In this document: piece by piece, positions 1 to 9,348 of the stretch | How positions within the stretch are numbered: the stretch's first letter is position 1 | How the letters are laid out: the number at the start of each line of letters is the position of its first letter | The notes under the pieces: model-generated | Seen by the model: the letters and a program-made list of their open reading frames with translations, nothing else | Databases searched by the model: none | What the model was told of the DNA's origin: nothing | Made by a program: the position numbers and the translations under genes | Source: Sphingomonas gei | GTDB lineage: Bacteria; Pseudomonadota; Alphaproteobacteria; Sphingomonadales; Sphingomonadaceae | Direction: 5' to 3' | DNA length: 64,000 nucleotides | NCBI RefSeq assembly: GCF_004792685.1 | Contig: NZ_SRXT01000001.1 | Span: 310,001-374,000 of the forward strand

Positions 1-60
1 CTTGCCGCCGCGGCCTTGATCTACGCTCCCATGGGGATGCGCCGCTTCACGCATGGTCAT
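1..60 (-). CDS. 5' end of an unidentified gene (partial)
   Basis: An ATG on the minus strand at 60-58 overlaps the TGA of the upstream dehydrogenase gene (59-57) as ATGA, the same coupling seen between the next two genes. The frame stays open for 20 codons to the window edge and begins MTMREAAHPHG. This is too short to assign. Its place in an acyl-CoA operon suggests another fatty acid or ketone-body enzyme, which is inference only. Confidence 0.45.
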   Translation of the reverse strand, partial: MTMREAAHPHGSVDQGRGGK

Positions 61-932
61 CGGCTCTCATCCCTTGCTGATCGTGCCGCTTTGCCGTTTA
101 TCCAGCCGGGGCGGGCCTTGCCGCCGCCAAGGCCCGCCGCCACGCGCTGCTTGAGCAAGGCGGGCGGGCGGAAACGTTCGCCATAGGCATCGTGCAGGAT
201 TTCCTGAACTTGCAGGCACAGATCCGAGGTGACGATGTCCATCATTGCGAACGGCCCGATGGGGTGGCCCAGTCCCAGACGGCACGCAATGTCGAGATCG
301 GCGGGAGTAGCGACGCCCTCCTCGACCAGCTTCACCGCCTCGATCAGCAGGGCGTGAAGCATCCGGTTGACCGCGAAGCCGGCCACGTCCTTGATCGCGA
401 CCGGCTGCTTGCCGATGTCGCGCAGTACCGCCGTCACCTGCTCGATCGTCGCGGCATCGGTGGCGAAACCGGGGATGACTTCGACCAGCGCCATGCGCGA
501 AACCGGCGAGAAATAATGCGTGCCGAGAAAGCGCGCGCGGCGCTCGGGCGTCACGAACGAAGCGAGCGTGGAAATCGGCAGGGTCGATGTGTTCGACGCG
601 AGGATGCACGCGGGCTGGCAGTGCCCGTCCAGGGCGGTCAGCACGGCTGACTTCGCCTCGAGCGATTCGAAGACAGCCTCGGTCACCAGCGCGCAATCCG
701 CCATGGCGGCGATAGTCGGGGTCGGCCGGATGCGCGCCAGCGCATCACGCGCCGTCTCCGACGCATAAAGCTGGCGGGACACGCCTTTGTCGAGGATCGA
801 GCGCAGCCGATCGATGGCGGAGATCAGAGCTTCCTCGCTCCGATCCTGCAACACGACATCATGGCCGGCCAGCGCGAACACCAACGCGATCTCGGCACCC
901 ATCAGGCCCGCACCGACGACCCCGACCTTCAT
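57..932 (-). CDS. 3-hydroxyacyl-CoA (3-hydroxybutyryl-CoA) dehydrogenase
   Basis: This 291-residue protein should interconvert 3-hydroxyacyl-CoA and 3-oxoacyl-CoA with NAD(H) in the cytoplasm. The N-terminus MKVGVVGAGLMG is the Rossmann GxGxxG loop. The 'SNTSTLPISTLA' stretch, the 'GTHYFSPVSRMALVEVIPG' stretch and the C-terminal 'VNRMLHALLIEAV' helix are family hallmarks, and the length suits the short HbdA/PaaH type. I chose the ATG at 932 because it overlaps the TGA of the acetoacetyl-CoA synthetase gene (ATGA) and places the Rossmann loop at residue 7; a longer in-frame start at 983 would add 17 arginine-rich residues. The coupling indicates one operon for acetoacetyl-CoA/3-hydroxybutyryl-CoA metabolism. 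Confidence 0.9.
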   Translation of the reverse strand: MKVGVVGAGLMGAEIALVFALAGHDVVLQDRSEEALISAIDRLRSILDKGVSRQLYASETARDALARIRPTPTIAAMADCALVTEAVFESLEAKSAVLTALDGHCQPACILASNTSTLPISTLASFVTPERRARFLGTHYFSPVSRMALVEVIPGFATDAATIEQVTAVLRDIGKQPVAIKDVAGFAVNRMLHALLIEAVKLVEEGVATPADLDIACRLGLGHPIGPFAMMDIVTSDLCLQVQEILHDAYGERFRPPALLKQRVAAGLGGGKARPGWINGKAARSARDESR

Positions 933-2986
933 ATCACCTCTCCCAGGCGCCGATTCCTTGCGGTCTCGACGTCGCGCTGCCAAAGCTGCGCCTGTTCGAC
1001 ATACCAGGGCAGGACTTCCGGCGTGGCGGTCGCATCGGCGCTTACCACCTTGGCGACGGGCCAGCCGGCGAACAGCCGCTTGATTGGCAGTTCCTGCTTC
1101 TTGCCGGACAGCGTGCGCGGAATGGCCGGCGCGGAAATCAGCAGATCGGGCACGAAACGCGGCGACAGGCTGGTGCGAATGGCCGCCGCGACCGCCGCCT
1201 CCATTGCCGCATCGACAGATACCCCCTCGGCCGGGACGACGAACAGGATCAGCTTGCTGTCTCCCTCGTCACCTTCAAGGTCGATGATCATCGTGTCCGC
1301 GACCTGTGGCAGGCCTTCGATGGCGGCGTAGATTTCCGCCGTACCCATCCGCACGCCGTGCCGGTTGATCGTCGCGTCGCTGCGGCCCGAAATGGTGCAG
1401 CTGCCGTCGGTGCCGATCGTCAGCCAATCGCCGTGCCGCCAGACACCGGGCCAGGTTTCGAAATAGGATTGCCGGTATCGGCTGCCGCCTTCATCGCCCC
1501 AGAAATAGAGCGGCATGCTGGGAAACGGACGCGTGCAGACCAGCTCGCCGACATCGCCCGTGACTGGCTTTCCGGCCTCGTCCCATGCCTCGATCGCAGC
1601 GCCCAGGTGCCGGCACTGAAGTCGCCCGGGCGTATCGGGGAGTTCGGGATTTCCGGCCATGAAGGCGGCGGCAATCTCGGTCCCGCCGCTGACGTTGCAC
1701 CACCAGATATCGGGCCGGCCGAGCGCGGCGAATTGGGCGGAGCCCCAGCGCTGCACATCCGGCGGCAGCGGCGATCCGGTGCTGCCGAGGGCGCGAATGC
1801 AGTCAATGCCCTCGATCGTGCCGAGGTCGAGCCCGGACTTGCGGCAGCTGGCGAAAAACGCCGCGCCCGCCCCGAACCAGGTCACGCCGCTGCGCGCGGC
1901 AAACTCCCATAGCCGGGTCCAGTCGGGCTCGTTTTTGGTTCCGCTCGGCGAGCCGTCGAACAGGCAGATGGTGGTGCCGCTGAGCAGTCCGCCGACCTGG
2001 ATATTCCACATCACCCACCCGCTGGCGCTGTACCAGTGGAAACGGTCACCGAGATTGTTCGCGGCATAGCTTGGGCCAAGGTCGAAATGCAGCCGTCCGG
2101 CCGCGGCCGCCAGCAGGACACCGCCATGGCCGTGAACGATCGGTTTGGGCAGGCCGGTGGTGCCGCTGGAATAGAGGATCCACAGCGGATGATCGAAGGG
2201 CAGCCATTCGGGCTCGAAGGCCGAGACGGCGGTGTCCTCGCGTGCGATCGCCTGTTCAAAGGCGATGGCGCCAGGCACCTCGGCTCCGGCACAGCCGCTG
2301 GCGACGATGAACCGCGTCTCGATGCTGGGAAGCTGCTCGCAAAGTCGGGCGACCGCGGCGCTGCGGTCGATTGCCTTGCCGGCGTAGAATATACCATCCA
2401 CCGCGATCAGCGCCTTCGGCTCGGTCTGGCGCCAGCGGTCGAGCACCGCGTTGATGCCCATGTCGGGAGAGCACAGGGTCCAGATCGCCCCCAGGCCGGC
2501 ACAGGCGAGCAGGCCCACCACGGCGGCCGGGATGTTGGGAAGATAGGCGGCGACACGGTCCCCCCGCCCGATGCCCCTCGCGCGAAGTTCGAGCGCCAGC
2601 GATGCCGTCTGGCGCCGCAGTTCCGCCCAGCTCAGCGTGAGGCTCGCACCAAGTTCATCCATAGCGATGATCGCGGGTTGCCCCGCCGCTTCCGCCGCTG
2701 CGGCGTGCCGAAAAACATGGCGCGCATAGTTCACATGGGTGCCTTCGAACCAACGCGCGCCGGGCATTTCGTCGTTGCCAAGCACCGCTGCGCAGGGCGT
2801 GGGCGATTCGATCCCGTCATAGTCCCAGATGCTGCGCCAGAAGCCCTCGAGGTCGTCCACCGACCACCGGCGCAGATCCTCATAGGTCGCGAATTCACGC
2901 CGATGCGTGCGCTTCAGCCAGTCCTGATACAGGCGGATCTGGGGGATGGGGGCCGGGACGTCCACGCGGGTAGTGGCACGGGTCAT
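929..2986 (-). CDS. Acetoacetyl-CoA synthetase (acetoacetate-CoA ligase)
   Basis: A 685-residue member of the ANL (acyl-CoA synthetase) superfamily, expected to activate acetoacetate with ATP and CoA. The AMP-binding P-loop LYSSGTTGLPKP lies at about residues 271-282. The N-terminal region with 'YQDWL', 'FWRSIWDY' and 'GTHVNYARHVF' is typical of acetoacetyl-CoA synthetases rather than acetyl-CoA synthetases. The C-terminal domain contains 'HGDWLTI', 'GRSDATINRHGVRMGTAEIY' and 'PRTLSGKKQELPIKRL', which supplies the acylation lysine. Length is close to the family norm of about 650. It overlaps the dehydrogenase gene by 4 bp, so the pair probably handles ketone bodies or polyhydroxybutyrate breakdown products. 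Substrate assignment is by family resemblance only. Confidence 0.9.
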   Translation of the reverse strand: MTRATTRVDVPAPIPQIRLYQDWLKRTHRREFATYEDLRRWSVDDLEGFWRSIWDYDGIESPTPCAAVLGNDEMPGARWFEGTHVNYARHVFRHAAAAEAAGQPAIIAMDELGASLTLSWAELRRQTASLALELRARGIGRGDRVAAYLPNIPAAVVGLLACAGLGAIWTLCSPDMGINAVLDRWRQTEPKALIAVDGIFYAGKAIDRSAAVARLCEQLPSIETRFIVASGCAGAEVPGAIAFEQAIAREDTAVSAFEPEWLPFDHPLWILYSSGTTGLPKPIVHGHGGVLLAAAAGRLHFDLGPSYAANNLGDRFHWYSASGWVMWNIQVGGLLSGTTICLFDGSPSGTKNEPDWTRLWEFAARSGVTWFGAGAAFFASCRKSGLDLGTIEGIDCIRALGSTGSPLPPDVQRWGSAQFAALGRPDIWWCNVSGGTEIAAAFMAGNPELPDTPGRLQCRHLGAAIEAWDEAGKPVTGDVGELVCTRPFPSMPLYFWGDEGGSRYRQSYFETWPGVWRHGDWLTIGTDGSCTISGRSDATINRHGVRMGTAEIYAAIEGLPQVADTMIIDLEGDEGDSKLILFVVPAEGVSVDAAMEAAVAAAIRTSLSPRFVPDLLISAPAIPRTLSGKKQELPIKRLFAGWPVAKVVSADATATPEVLPWYVEQAQLWQRDVETARNRRLGEVI

Positions 2987-3080
2987 CGAATGGCAAACCT
3001 TGCTTGTTTCCAGGCATCAAGGGCGATGCGCTGGCAGGTGCGGGCGGCGAGCATCTGAGAGGCAGCCGCCCGCCAGAGCC

Positions 3081-5729
3081 TCAGAAGGAGCTCCGCAGGC
3101 TCATCGCGGCGTAGCGACCGATCGGATTATAGGCGCCGCCGATGCCGTCGGTCCCCGGGAAGAAGGGCGGAGTCGCGTCGAACAGGTCGTTCACCTGCAG
3201 CCCCAGCTCTATTCCTTGGGCAAATGCCAGATCCGGCAGGCGCGCGGACAGGCGCAGGTCCACCGTAGTATAACCCTTGGTCGTATAGAGGCTCGACCCG
3301 GTCGGCGTCGCATAGGAGGCGGTCAGGCCGCTGCGATGATTGACGAAGTTGACCAAGGTAACCGGCCCTGCCGTGAAGCCGAGCGTGGTGCGCAACGTGG
3401 TACGAGGAATGCCGGCTTCGAGCGAGTCGCTCTCCGCCGAGGTCGGGGACAGGCGGTTGCTGTAGTTCAGGATATAGTTGCCGGCGACCCCGGCGAAGAT
3501 CGTCCCGAAGCCTGCTGGCTGCCGGTAGCGCACATCGAAATCGATCCCGTTGGTCTTGCGGACGCCGAAATTGCCCTGGCGCAGGTCGAGGATATTGCTG
3601 ATCGTCGGTATGGCGGCGAAGGTGTAGAAGAAGGGCACGGTGTCGGCGATCGCTTCGCTCAGCTGCGTTGCCGATGGATTGCGAATGACCCGCGAGGCGA
3701 AAGTCGGATCGCTGAACAGCAGCGCCCCCAGCCCGGAAGGCGTGCCGATCACATCGTCATATTTGATGTCGTAGAAGGTGGCGCTCGCAGTCAGGTTCGG
3801 GGCAAATCTCGGCCGCAGATCGACGCCGAGCGACCAGGTGCGCGCTGTTTCGGGCTTGAGCGACTGGTTGCCGCCAAAGAGCAGGATCGTGTTGACCTGC
3901 GCCGCACCGCGCGACGGATCACGCGCGCCGAAGGCGTCGACCAAAGCGGCCGCGGCATAATAAGACCCGACGGTCGAGCCCAGGTCGCGAAGGCCCGGCG
4001 CCCGGAAGGAGCGCCCATAGCTTCCCCTGAGGTTCACGCCCTCGACCGGCTCCCAGGTGACGCCGACCTTCGGATTGGTCGTCGAACCGAAATCGCTGTA
4101 ATGATCGTAGCGACCCGAGAGCGACAGAGTCAGGCTGCGCGCCATCGGCGAAGCATTGCCGTCACCGAACAGCGGCACGAACAGTTCGCCGTAGAGCGAT
4201 TCGACGTCGCGCTCCAGATTTTCGGGGAAACCGACCCCGCCGCTCTGGCCGCGCTGCATATAGGTTTCGCGGCGATATTCGGCGCCCAGTGCGACCTTCA
4301 CCGCGCCGCCAGGCAGATCGACCAGCGTCCCGTCGATCTTCGCGGCACCAATGTAGGTCCGCTGGCGATTGGTGAAGTCGGTGGGGTTGTCGAGGATGGC
4401 GGCGACCACCGCTGGGCTGGTGCGGGTGCCGAAGGGGTCGAGAGCGGTCGCGGCGGTGGTGCCCGCGGCGGCGGCAGTCAGCGCCGTCGTATTGATTCCC
4501 GGCTGGAAGGTGTCGTTGCGGGACCAATTATAGGTGCCGTAGACCGTCGCCTTGAAATCGCGCGGCAGGTTGATGTCGATGCCGGCAGTCGCATTGCCGG
4601 CACGCACCCGGAAGGTCTGGTCGAAATGATCCGCGCCGGCCAGCCTGTCGGGGCGGAAGTCGAAATAGCCGAAAAGCGAGCCGGTGCCCGGCGGTGCCCG
4701 GAAAAAGGGATTGGCAGCCGTGATCAGGACGAAAGTCTGGCCCGGCAAGGCCGCCTGCACGATGTCCTTGCGATCCGAATAGAGTATGTCGGCCCAGAGG
4801 GTCACGCCGCTCGAAAGCTTCTGCCGCGCCGAGGCGAACACGCTGTGCGTGCGGTTCTCCGGCAGAAGGTCGACCGGACCGCGCGGATCGCAGGTGTTGG
4901 TGCCCGGCGTCAGGCTGGGCGCCGCATAGATGGTGCCGGCGAACAGGTTCACATTGGCATCCGGGCAGACGGTCGAGCGCGTATCGACGCCGCCGACCGC
5001 CCGGAAATCGAGCGAACGATAGTCGCGGTCCGCCCCGGTGATGTTGCTGTTCTCGAGATATTGATAGGCCAGGACGAACGAGCCGCTTTTCCAGTCCTGG
5101 CCGAAAATGCCGCCCGCATTGAAGGCGTGATAATCGTCCGCCATGCCGTAGCGGACATTCGCCTCCAGGCCGGACACGCGCTTGCGGGTGATGAAATTGA
5201 CCACGCCGGCCACCGCGTCCGAACCGTAGATCGCGGAGGCGCCGTCGGCCACGATCTCAACGCGTTCGATCGCCAGCTCGGGCAGGAACGGGTAATCGGG
5301 ATTGGTCTGCTGGGTGCTGCCGGAGATCAGGCGGTGCCCGTTCATCAGCGGAAGGGTGGCCGCCGCTGGCAGCCCGCGCAAACCCGGCGCGAAGGAGCCG
5401 AGCCCGTTGTTGCTGGTGCGCGGCGCGGTGTTGAAGCTGTTGAGCTGCGGTACCGTCGCGAGCAGTTCGGGCGTGCTGGCGGCGCCAATCAGCTTGGCGT
5501 CTTCGCGCGACACGCTGATCAGGCCGGAACCGGTCGGCGGGATGCCGCGAATGCTCGTTCCGGTGACGACGATTTCCGTATCGGTTTCGGCGGTGTCTGC
5601 TTCGGCTTGACCGCGCGTATCGGCGGTTTGCGCGTGGACGGCGGTCGGCAGGCCCAGCATCGCCAGGACGATTGCGGACCGGCACAGCAGATGCGCACGG
5701 TTGCCCGCGAGAATGGCTCCGATCGACAT
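3081..5729 (-). CDS. TonB-dependent outer-membrane receptor
   Basis: An 882-residue protein with a signal peptide (hydrophobic stretch ending AVHAQ) and an N-terminal plug domain: 'GTSIRGIPPTGSGLISVSRED', 'NGHRLISG', then 'IERVEIVADGASAIYGSDAVAGVVNFITRK'. The long beta-barrel ends in an aromatic residue (MSLRSSF), as outer-membrane proteins do. There is no STN domain, so sigma-factor signalling through FecR is not expected. A strong ribosome site (GGAGAGGAAC) precedes the ATG. It faces away from the AraC-type regulator across a 151-bp gap, which suggests that regulator controls it. The ligand is unknown; nearby acyl-CoA genes hint at a lipid- or carbon-related substrate, but this is inference. 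Confidence 0.93.
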   Translation of the reverse strand: MSIGAILAGNRAHLLCRSAIVLAMLGLPTAVHAQTADTRGQAEADTAETDTEIVVTGTSIRGIPPTGSGLISVSREDAKLIGAASTPELLATVPQLNSFNTAPRTSNNGLGSFAPGLRGLPAAATLPLMNGHRLISGSTQQTNPDYPFLPELAIERVEIVADGASAIYGSDAVAGVVNFITRKRVSGLEANVRYGMADDYHAFNAGGIFGQDWKSGSFVLAYQYLENSNITGADRDYRSLDFRAVGGVDTRSTVCPDANVNLFAGTIYAAPSLTPGTNTCDPRGPVDLLPENRTHSVFASARQKLSSGVTLWADILYSDRKDIVQAALPGQTFVLITAANPFFRAPPGTGSLFGYFDFRPDRLAGADHFDQTFRVRAGNATAGIDINLPRDFKATVYGTYNWSRNDTFQPGINTTALTAAAAGTTAATALDPFGTRTSPAVVAAILDNPTDFTNRQRTYIGAAKIDGTLVDLPGGAVKVALGAEYRRETYMQRGQSGGVGFPENLERDVESLYGELFVPLFGDGNASPMARSLTLSLSGRYDHYSDFGSTTNPKVGVTWEPVEGVNLRGSYGRSFRAPGLRDLGSTVGSYYAAAALVDAFGARDPSRGAAQVNTILLFGGNQSLKPETARTWSLGVDLRPRFAPNLTASATFYDIKYDDVIGTPSGLGALLFSDPTFASRVIRNPSATQLSEAIADTVPFFYTFAAIPTISNILDLRQGNFGVRKTNGIDFDVRYRQPAGFGTIFAGVAGNYILNYSNRLSPTSAESDSLEAGIPRTTLRTTLGFTAGPVTLVNFVNHRSGLTASYATPTGSSLYTTKGYTTVDLRLSARLPDLAFAQGIELGLQVNDLFDATPPFFPGTDGIGGAYNPIGRYAAMSLRSSF

Positions 5730-5880
5730 GATGTTCCTCTCCCCTATTATATTGTGCGGTCATTGCCGCTGCCGGACTGTGCCGGCTTGATGCCTTGCTT
5801 ATGGTGTGACAAACGGGCGCGTAAGCGCATCAGCGGACATCGACAGGTCTTTGGCGGACACACAGAGGGCGAGGATCACG

Positions 5881-6957
5881 ATGGTGCCGGTTGGCGACGA
5901 GGAGACCGCATCGGCGACGCGCAACGGCCGCGCGGGTTTCCCCACGCTCAATCAGCGGATCTTTGCGCCGTTCAAGCTGGCGACGGTTATCGACGCGGTT
6001 GCCGGGCGTGGCATTACCCCCGAAGCTGCGCTCGACCGCACCGGACTCACGCTTGCCGAGGTTCGCGATCCGCATACGCTGACCTCGATCGGCCAATATC
6101 TCATCGCTTGCGAAAACATCGTGGCGGGCGGGGCCGAGTTCGGGGACGCCTTCGCCATCGGCTCGCGGCTCCACCTCTCGGCGTATGGCATGTACGGCTA
6201 TGCGCTGATGTGTTCGCCGACGATGCGGGATTTCTTCGATTTCGCCGTTCGATACCAGCCACTGGCCACGCCTACCGTGCGCCTCGAATGGCGAGCGCAA
6301 GGCGACGTCGCGATCTGGCACTTCCGCGAAATCTATCGCGACGTGATGAGCAGCGATGTGCGTACGTTTCTCGTCCGGCAGCAGATGAAGATGACCTTCA
6401 CTCATATTCGCGACACGGCGGGAACCGACAATCTGCCGATCCGCGCTCTGTTCGCACTGGATGAAGATCCGCACAGTGCAGCGGACGCGCGCGAACTTTC
6501 CTGCACGTGTCTCTATGGACAAGCGGCGAACGAACTCCATTATCCGATCGGAATCCTCGACCAGACCCCCGAGCTGGGCAATCGGCTGACTCGGGCTATG
6601 CTGGAGGAGACGTGCGAACGCCTGATCGGTCAGTCCCGGATTTCATCGGGCCTCTCGGGCGAGGTTTACCAGTTGCTGCTGAACGCACCCAGCCAGTTTC
6701 CGTCGATGACGGCAATCGCCGAGCAGCTGGGCCTGCAGGAGCGAACGCTTCGCCGCCGCCTCGCGGCCGAGGATTCGAGCTATGGGGCGATCGTCGACGA
6801 TGTCCGCCGCAAGCTTGCAATCGAATATCTCCAGACGACTCGGATGAGCGTCGACGACGTCGCCTGGAAAGTGGGTTTCAGCGACAGCGCGAATTTGCGT
6901 CGGGCGATCCGGCGTTGGACTGGCAAAACGATCACCGAGGTCCGCGCGGGGAAATAG
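5881..6957 (+). CDS. AraC-family transcriptional regulator
   Basis: A 358-residue regulator. Residues about 25-210 match the arabinose-binding-like N-terminal domain seen in OruR/ArgR-type AraC proteins ('DAVAGRGITPEAALDRTGL', 'AYGMYGYALMCSPTMRDFF'). The C-terminus carries the paired helix-turn-helix: 'QLGLQERTLRRRLAAEDSSYGAIVDDVRR' and 'VAWKVGFSDSANLRRAIRRWTG'. An in-frame GTG at 5806 would add 25 residues; I prefer the ATG at 5881 because GAGGGCGAGG sits 6 bases upstream. It is divergent from the TonB receptor and probably regulates it and perhaps the acyl-CoA operon. The inducer is not deducible. Confidence 0.88.
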   Translation: MVPVGDEETASATRNGRAGFPTLNQRIFAPFKLATVIDAVAGRGITPEAALDRTGLTLAEVRDPHTLTSIGQYLIACENIVAGGAEFGDAFAIGSRLHLSAYGMYGYALMCSPTMRDFFDFAVRYQPLATPTVRLEWRAQGDVAIWHFREIYRDVMSSDVRTFLVRQQMKMTFTHIRDTAGTDNLPIRALFALDEDPHSAADARELSCTCLYGQAANELHYPIGILDQTPELGNRLTRAMLEETCERLIGQSRISSGLSGEVYQLLLNAPSQFPSMTAIAEQLGLQERTLRRRLAAEDSSYGAIVDDVRRKLAIEYLQTTRMSVDDVAWKVGFSDSANLRRAIRRWTGKTITEVRAGK

Positions 6958-7429
6958 GAGACTAGTCAACCGCTGAGTCTTACAAATCGGCCAATTCGGC
7001 CATGAGTTGGCGCTTCAAATCCACATCGGAGGGGCAGGGCCTAGCCCTTGCAAAACGCGAATTTTGTCCGCGCGAGGCCAGGGCATGTTCGTCGTTCTCG
7101 ATGGGCGCGAATCGGGCCTCCGCCGAATGCGCGAGCAGTGACCTGCAATCCGGAATAATCCGTGAAAATCCCCCGATTTCCAGCTACGGTTTTGCAGCAA
7201 ATCTGCAGTAAGCGCACAACCGTGCAGATATCCGTCAGCTAAGAATTGAAATCGCTTGGTGACCCCTACGAGAATCGAACTCGTGTTTTCGCCGTGAGAG
7301 GGACCTGAAAAAACACCCTCGGACGTCCATGGACGTCAATAAATACAGATACTTAGCAAGTATTCATCCTTGCCGATCCGAGAGAATCCGAGTATCTTAA
7401 GAGAGAAAAATTCGGATTGTCCGCTTCCC
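6958..7429. other. Gene-free junction between chromosome and island
   Basis: No convincing gene is present between the AraC regulator and the integrase. The only recognisable element is the tRNA-Glu 3' fragment at 7257-7302. Bases 7303-7400 are locally AT-richer (for example 'aataaatacagatacttagcaag' near 7340), as is common at the integrase side of an attachment site. A TTG at 7370 would extend the integrase frame but lacks a ribosome site. Confidence 0.6.
7257..7302 (-). repeat. tRNA-Glu 3' fragment, putative attachment site (att)
   Basis: Read on the minus strand, this is the 3' part of a tRNA-Glu with anticodon CTC. It runs from an anticodon loop (CTCTCAC) followed by GGCG, through a T-arm (GAGTTCGATTCTC), to an acceptor 3' strand AGGGGTC and an encoded CCA at 7259-7257. 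Upstream of the anticodon loop the sequence departs from any tRNA (CAGGTCCC preceded by a T-run), so the D-arm and 5' acceptor strand are missing. A 3' tRNA remnant about 46 bp long, 128 bp from a tyrosine integrase, is the classic product of site-specific integration into a tRNA gene. The intact tRNA and the partner att site are not in this window. Confidence 0.75.
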
Positions 7430-8731
7430 ATGTCCCGCGCCGCCATCGATGCCCGTATCCAGGACCGCACGCCCCGCGCGCGGCTGGCCGTGCGCAAGCG
7501 GCCCTATTGGCGCCAGCTCTCCGAAGGCGCGTTCCTCGGCTATTATCGCGGCACCCTCAAAGGCTCCTGGGTCGCCAAATATCACGACGCCGCCACCGGC
7601 GCCTATGTGACCGGGACCCTAGGCGAAGCCGATGACGATCTGGAGGCCGACGGCCGCACGATCCTCACCTACAAGCAGGCATTCGATGCAGCGCTGCGCT
7701 GGATCGAGCTCAAGACCTCCGGCGACGATCTGCCGCCGGCGATCGCCAGCGATCCCGATATGACCGTGGCCCAGGCGGTCCAGGCCTATATCGCGCTGCG
7801 CGACGCGCGCAGTTCGCAGCGCGCGGGCAGGGACATCAAGTCCGACGCCTCCTCCAACCTCACCCGCTATGTGCTCGAGGACAAGAGGCTGCCGATTGTG
7901 CGGCTGGCCGCCCTGGTTGAAGCCGATCTGCGCGCCTGGCAGCTGCGCTGCAGCCGCAAGAAGCCCTCCAGCCTCCAGCGCATCGTCAACGACTTCAAGG
8001 CAGCCCTCAACCACAGCTTCGCGATGCATCGTCGCGTGCTGCCCGCGGACTTGCCCACCGTCATCAAGTTCGGGCTGAAACTCGACGCGCCCGAGCTGCT
8101 GACCGCGGCCGCCCGCGACAACCAGATCCTTAGCGATGACGAGGTTCGCGCGATCGTTGCCGCCGCAATGGCGTTGGATGAGGATTTCGGGCGGCTGGTG
8201 GTGCTGCTCGCCGCCACCGGTGCGCGCTTCTCGCAGATCGCCCGCATGACCGTCGCCGACGTCCAGCTCGGCCAGTCCCGGCTGATGCTCCCGCAATCGT
8301 TCAAGGGGCGCAAGCGCACGCTCAGCTATATCCGCGTGCCCGTCGGCGCTGACACCATGGCTGCGATCGAGCCGGCTATGCGTGGTCGCAGCCCAGGCGC
8401 GCCACTGCTCGAGCATTGGCGGCACAAACAAGTGGGGCCGATGCAATGGGAGCGGGTGGACCGCGGCCCCTGGGCCTCCTCCTCGGCGATGCTGCGGCCG
8501 TTCCACCAGGCGGTCGCCGACGCGGGGCTATCGAGCGCGATCATCCCCTATGCGCTGCGGCACTCCTCGATCGTGCGGGGCCTGCGCGCCGGCCTGCCGA
8601 TCCGGCTGGTCGCAGCGCTCCACGACACCTCGGTCGCGATGATCGAGCGGCATTATTCGCGCTACATCACCGAAGGGCTGGACGACCTCGTTGCCCGCGC
8701 GGTCGTGCCGATCGTGGCGATGGCGGCCTAG
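7430..8731 (+). CDS. Tyrosine recombinase / integrase
   Basis: A site-specific recombinase of about 433 residues. The N-terminal part ('GSWVAKYHDAATGAYVTGTLGEADD') resembles an arm-type DNA-binding domain, followed by a core-binding SAM-like region. Catalytic landmarks are the first arginine in 'ATGARFSQIARM', the beta-hairpin lysine in 'FKGRKRTLSYIRV', the box II 'PYALRHSSI' (the first histidine is Tyr, a common variant) and the nucleophile in 'ERHYSRY'. I chose the ATG at 7430; a TTG at 7370 would add 20 residues. It lies just inside the tRNA-Glu fragment and points into the accessory region, so it is probably the integrase of the element spanning the rest of the window. Confidence 0.9.
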   Translation: MSRAAIDARIQDRTPRARLAVRKRPYWRQLSEGAFLGYYRGTLKGSWVAKYHDAATGAYVTGTLGEADDDLEADGRTILTYKQAFDAALRWIELKTSGDDLPPAIASDPDMTVAQAVQAYIALRDARSSQRAGRDIKSDASSNLTRYVLEDKRLPIVRLAALVEADLRAWQLRCSRKKPSSLQRIVNDFKAALNHSFAMHRRVLPADLPTVIKFGLKLDAPELLTAAARDNQILSDDEVRAIVAAAMALDEDFGRLVVLLAATGARFSQIARMTVADVQLGQSRLMLPQSFKGRKRTLSYIRVPVGADTMAAIEPAMRGRSPGAPLLEHWRHKQVGPMQWERVDRGPWASSSAMLRPFHQAVADAGLSSAIIPYALRHSSIVRGLRAGLPIRLVAALHDTSVAMIERHYSRYITEGLDDLVARAVVPIVAMAA

Positions 8732-8753
8732 CCGCCACAGCCCGCCGATTCAG

Positions 8754-8945
8754 TCACAGCAGGGCGTCGCGCTGCTTCTTCAATGCGTCGAGCTCTTGCT
8801 GCTGCTCGGCGATGCGCTCCGACGAACGCTCCTCGTCATTGCCGCCGGAATAGGCTGCCGCCTGTTCCACCAGATCCCGCAGATTGTCCTCGAGGATCGC
8901 GATGCGTTCATCGAGTTCGGCAAGCGTCGAGCTGGTATCGGACAT
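8754..8945 (-). CDS. Small coiled-coil protein, unknown function
   Basis: A 63-residue acidic protein with heptad-like spacing: 'LAELDERIAILEDNLRDLVEQAAA', a short glycine break, then 'RIAEQQQELDALKKQRDAL'. This predicts two helices forming an antiparallel or oligomeric coiled coil. The ribosome site AGGAGA lies 7 bases before the ATG, supporting real translation. It has no signal peptide or transmembrane segment. It converges on the integrase (22-bp gap) and diverges from the next small gene. I do not recognise a function. Confidence 0.7.
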   Translation of the reverse strand: MSDTSSTLAELDERIAILEDNLRDLVEQAAAYSGGNDEERSSERIAEQQQELDALKKQRDALL

Positions 8946-9025
8946 GACGGTGTCTCCTGTTCGGGTGCATCGCGGGTCGCGACGGATATCTATCGCAGTT
9001 GGCCGGTCCGGGCTATTCCGTCGCT

Positions 9026-9223
9026 GTGAACAATGACGACGACGCCAGAGCCTTTCTCATCGCGCGCGAGCTGATCGCCGAGCATGGCGACGACGTTGCC
9101 GCTTTTCTTCAAACCAGGATCGACGCGCTGATGGCCTCGGGAGATATCGAGCAGCTGTCGGCCTGGCATGTCATCCGAAACGCCGTCGCGCTGACGCTCG
9201 AATCCGACACGACGCTCCATTGA
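9026..9223 (+). CDS. Small hypothetical protein (DUF6961-like)
   Basis: About 65 residues from a GTG start, reading MNNDDDARAFLIARELIAEHG. It is helical, with an aromatic/acidic centre 'FLQTRIDALMASGDIEQLSAWHVI'. The pattern of an N-terminal 'A..IA.EL...HG.DA..F...RI..L...GD......W' recalls small sphingomonad proteins grouped as DUF6961, a resemblance recalled from memory rather than searched. A TTG at 8999 would add nine residues. It sits between the integrase and the metal genes. Function unknown. Confidence 0.6.
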   Translation: MNNDDDARAFLIARELIAEHGDDVAAFLQTRIDALMASGDIEQLSAWHVIRNAVALTLESDTTLH

Positions 9224-9348
9224 TGCTCCCATTCCGATACATGTCGCGGCGCTGTCGGCATCGACGCACAGCGGGATCGGTAAGGGTGTAACCAAGGTCG
9301 TGTCAGCTACGAATTGACTCGTGCCATGTTGCGACGCATCAAGATCCC

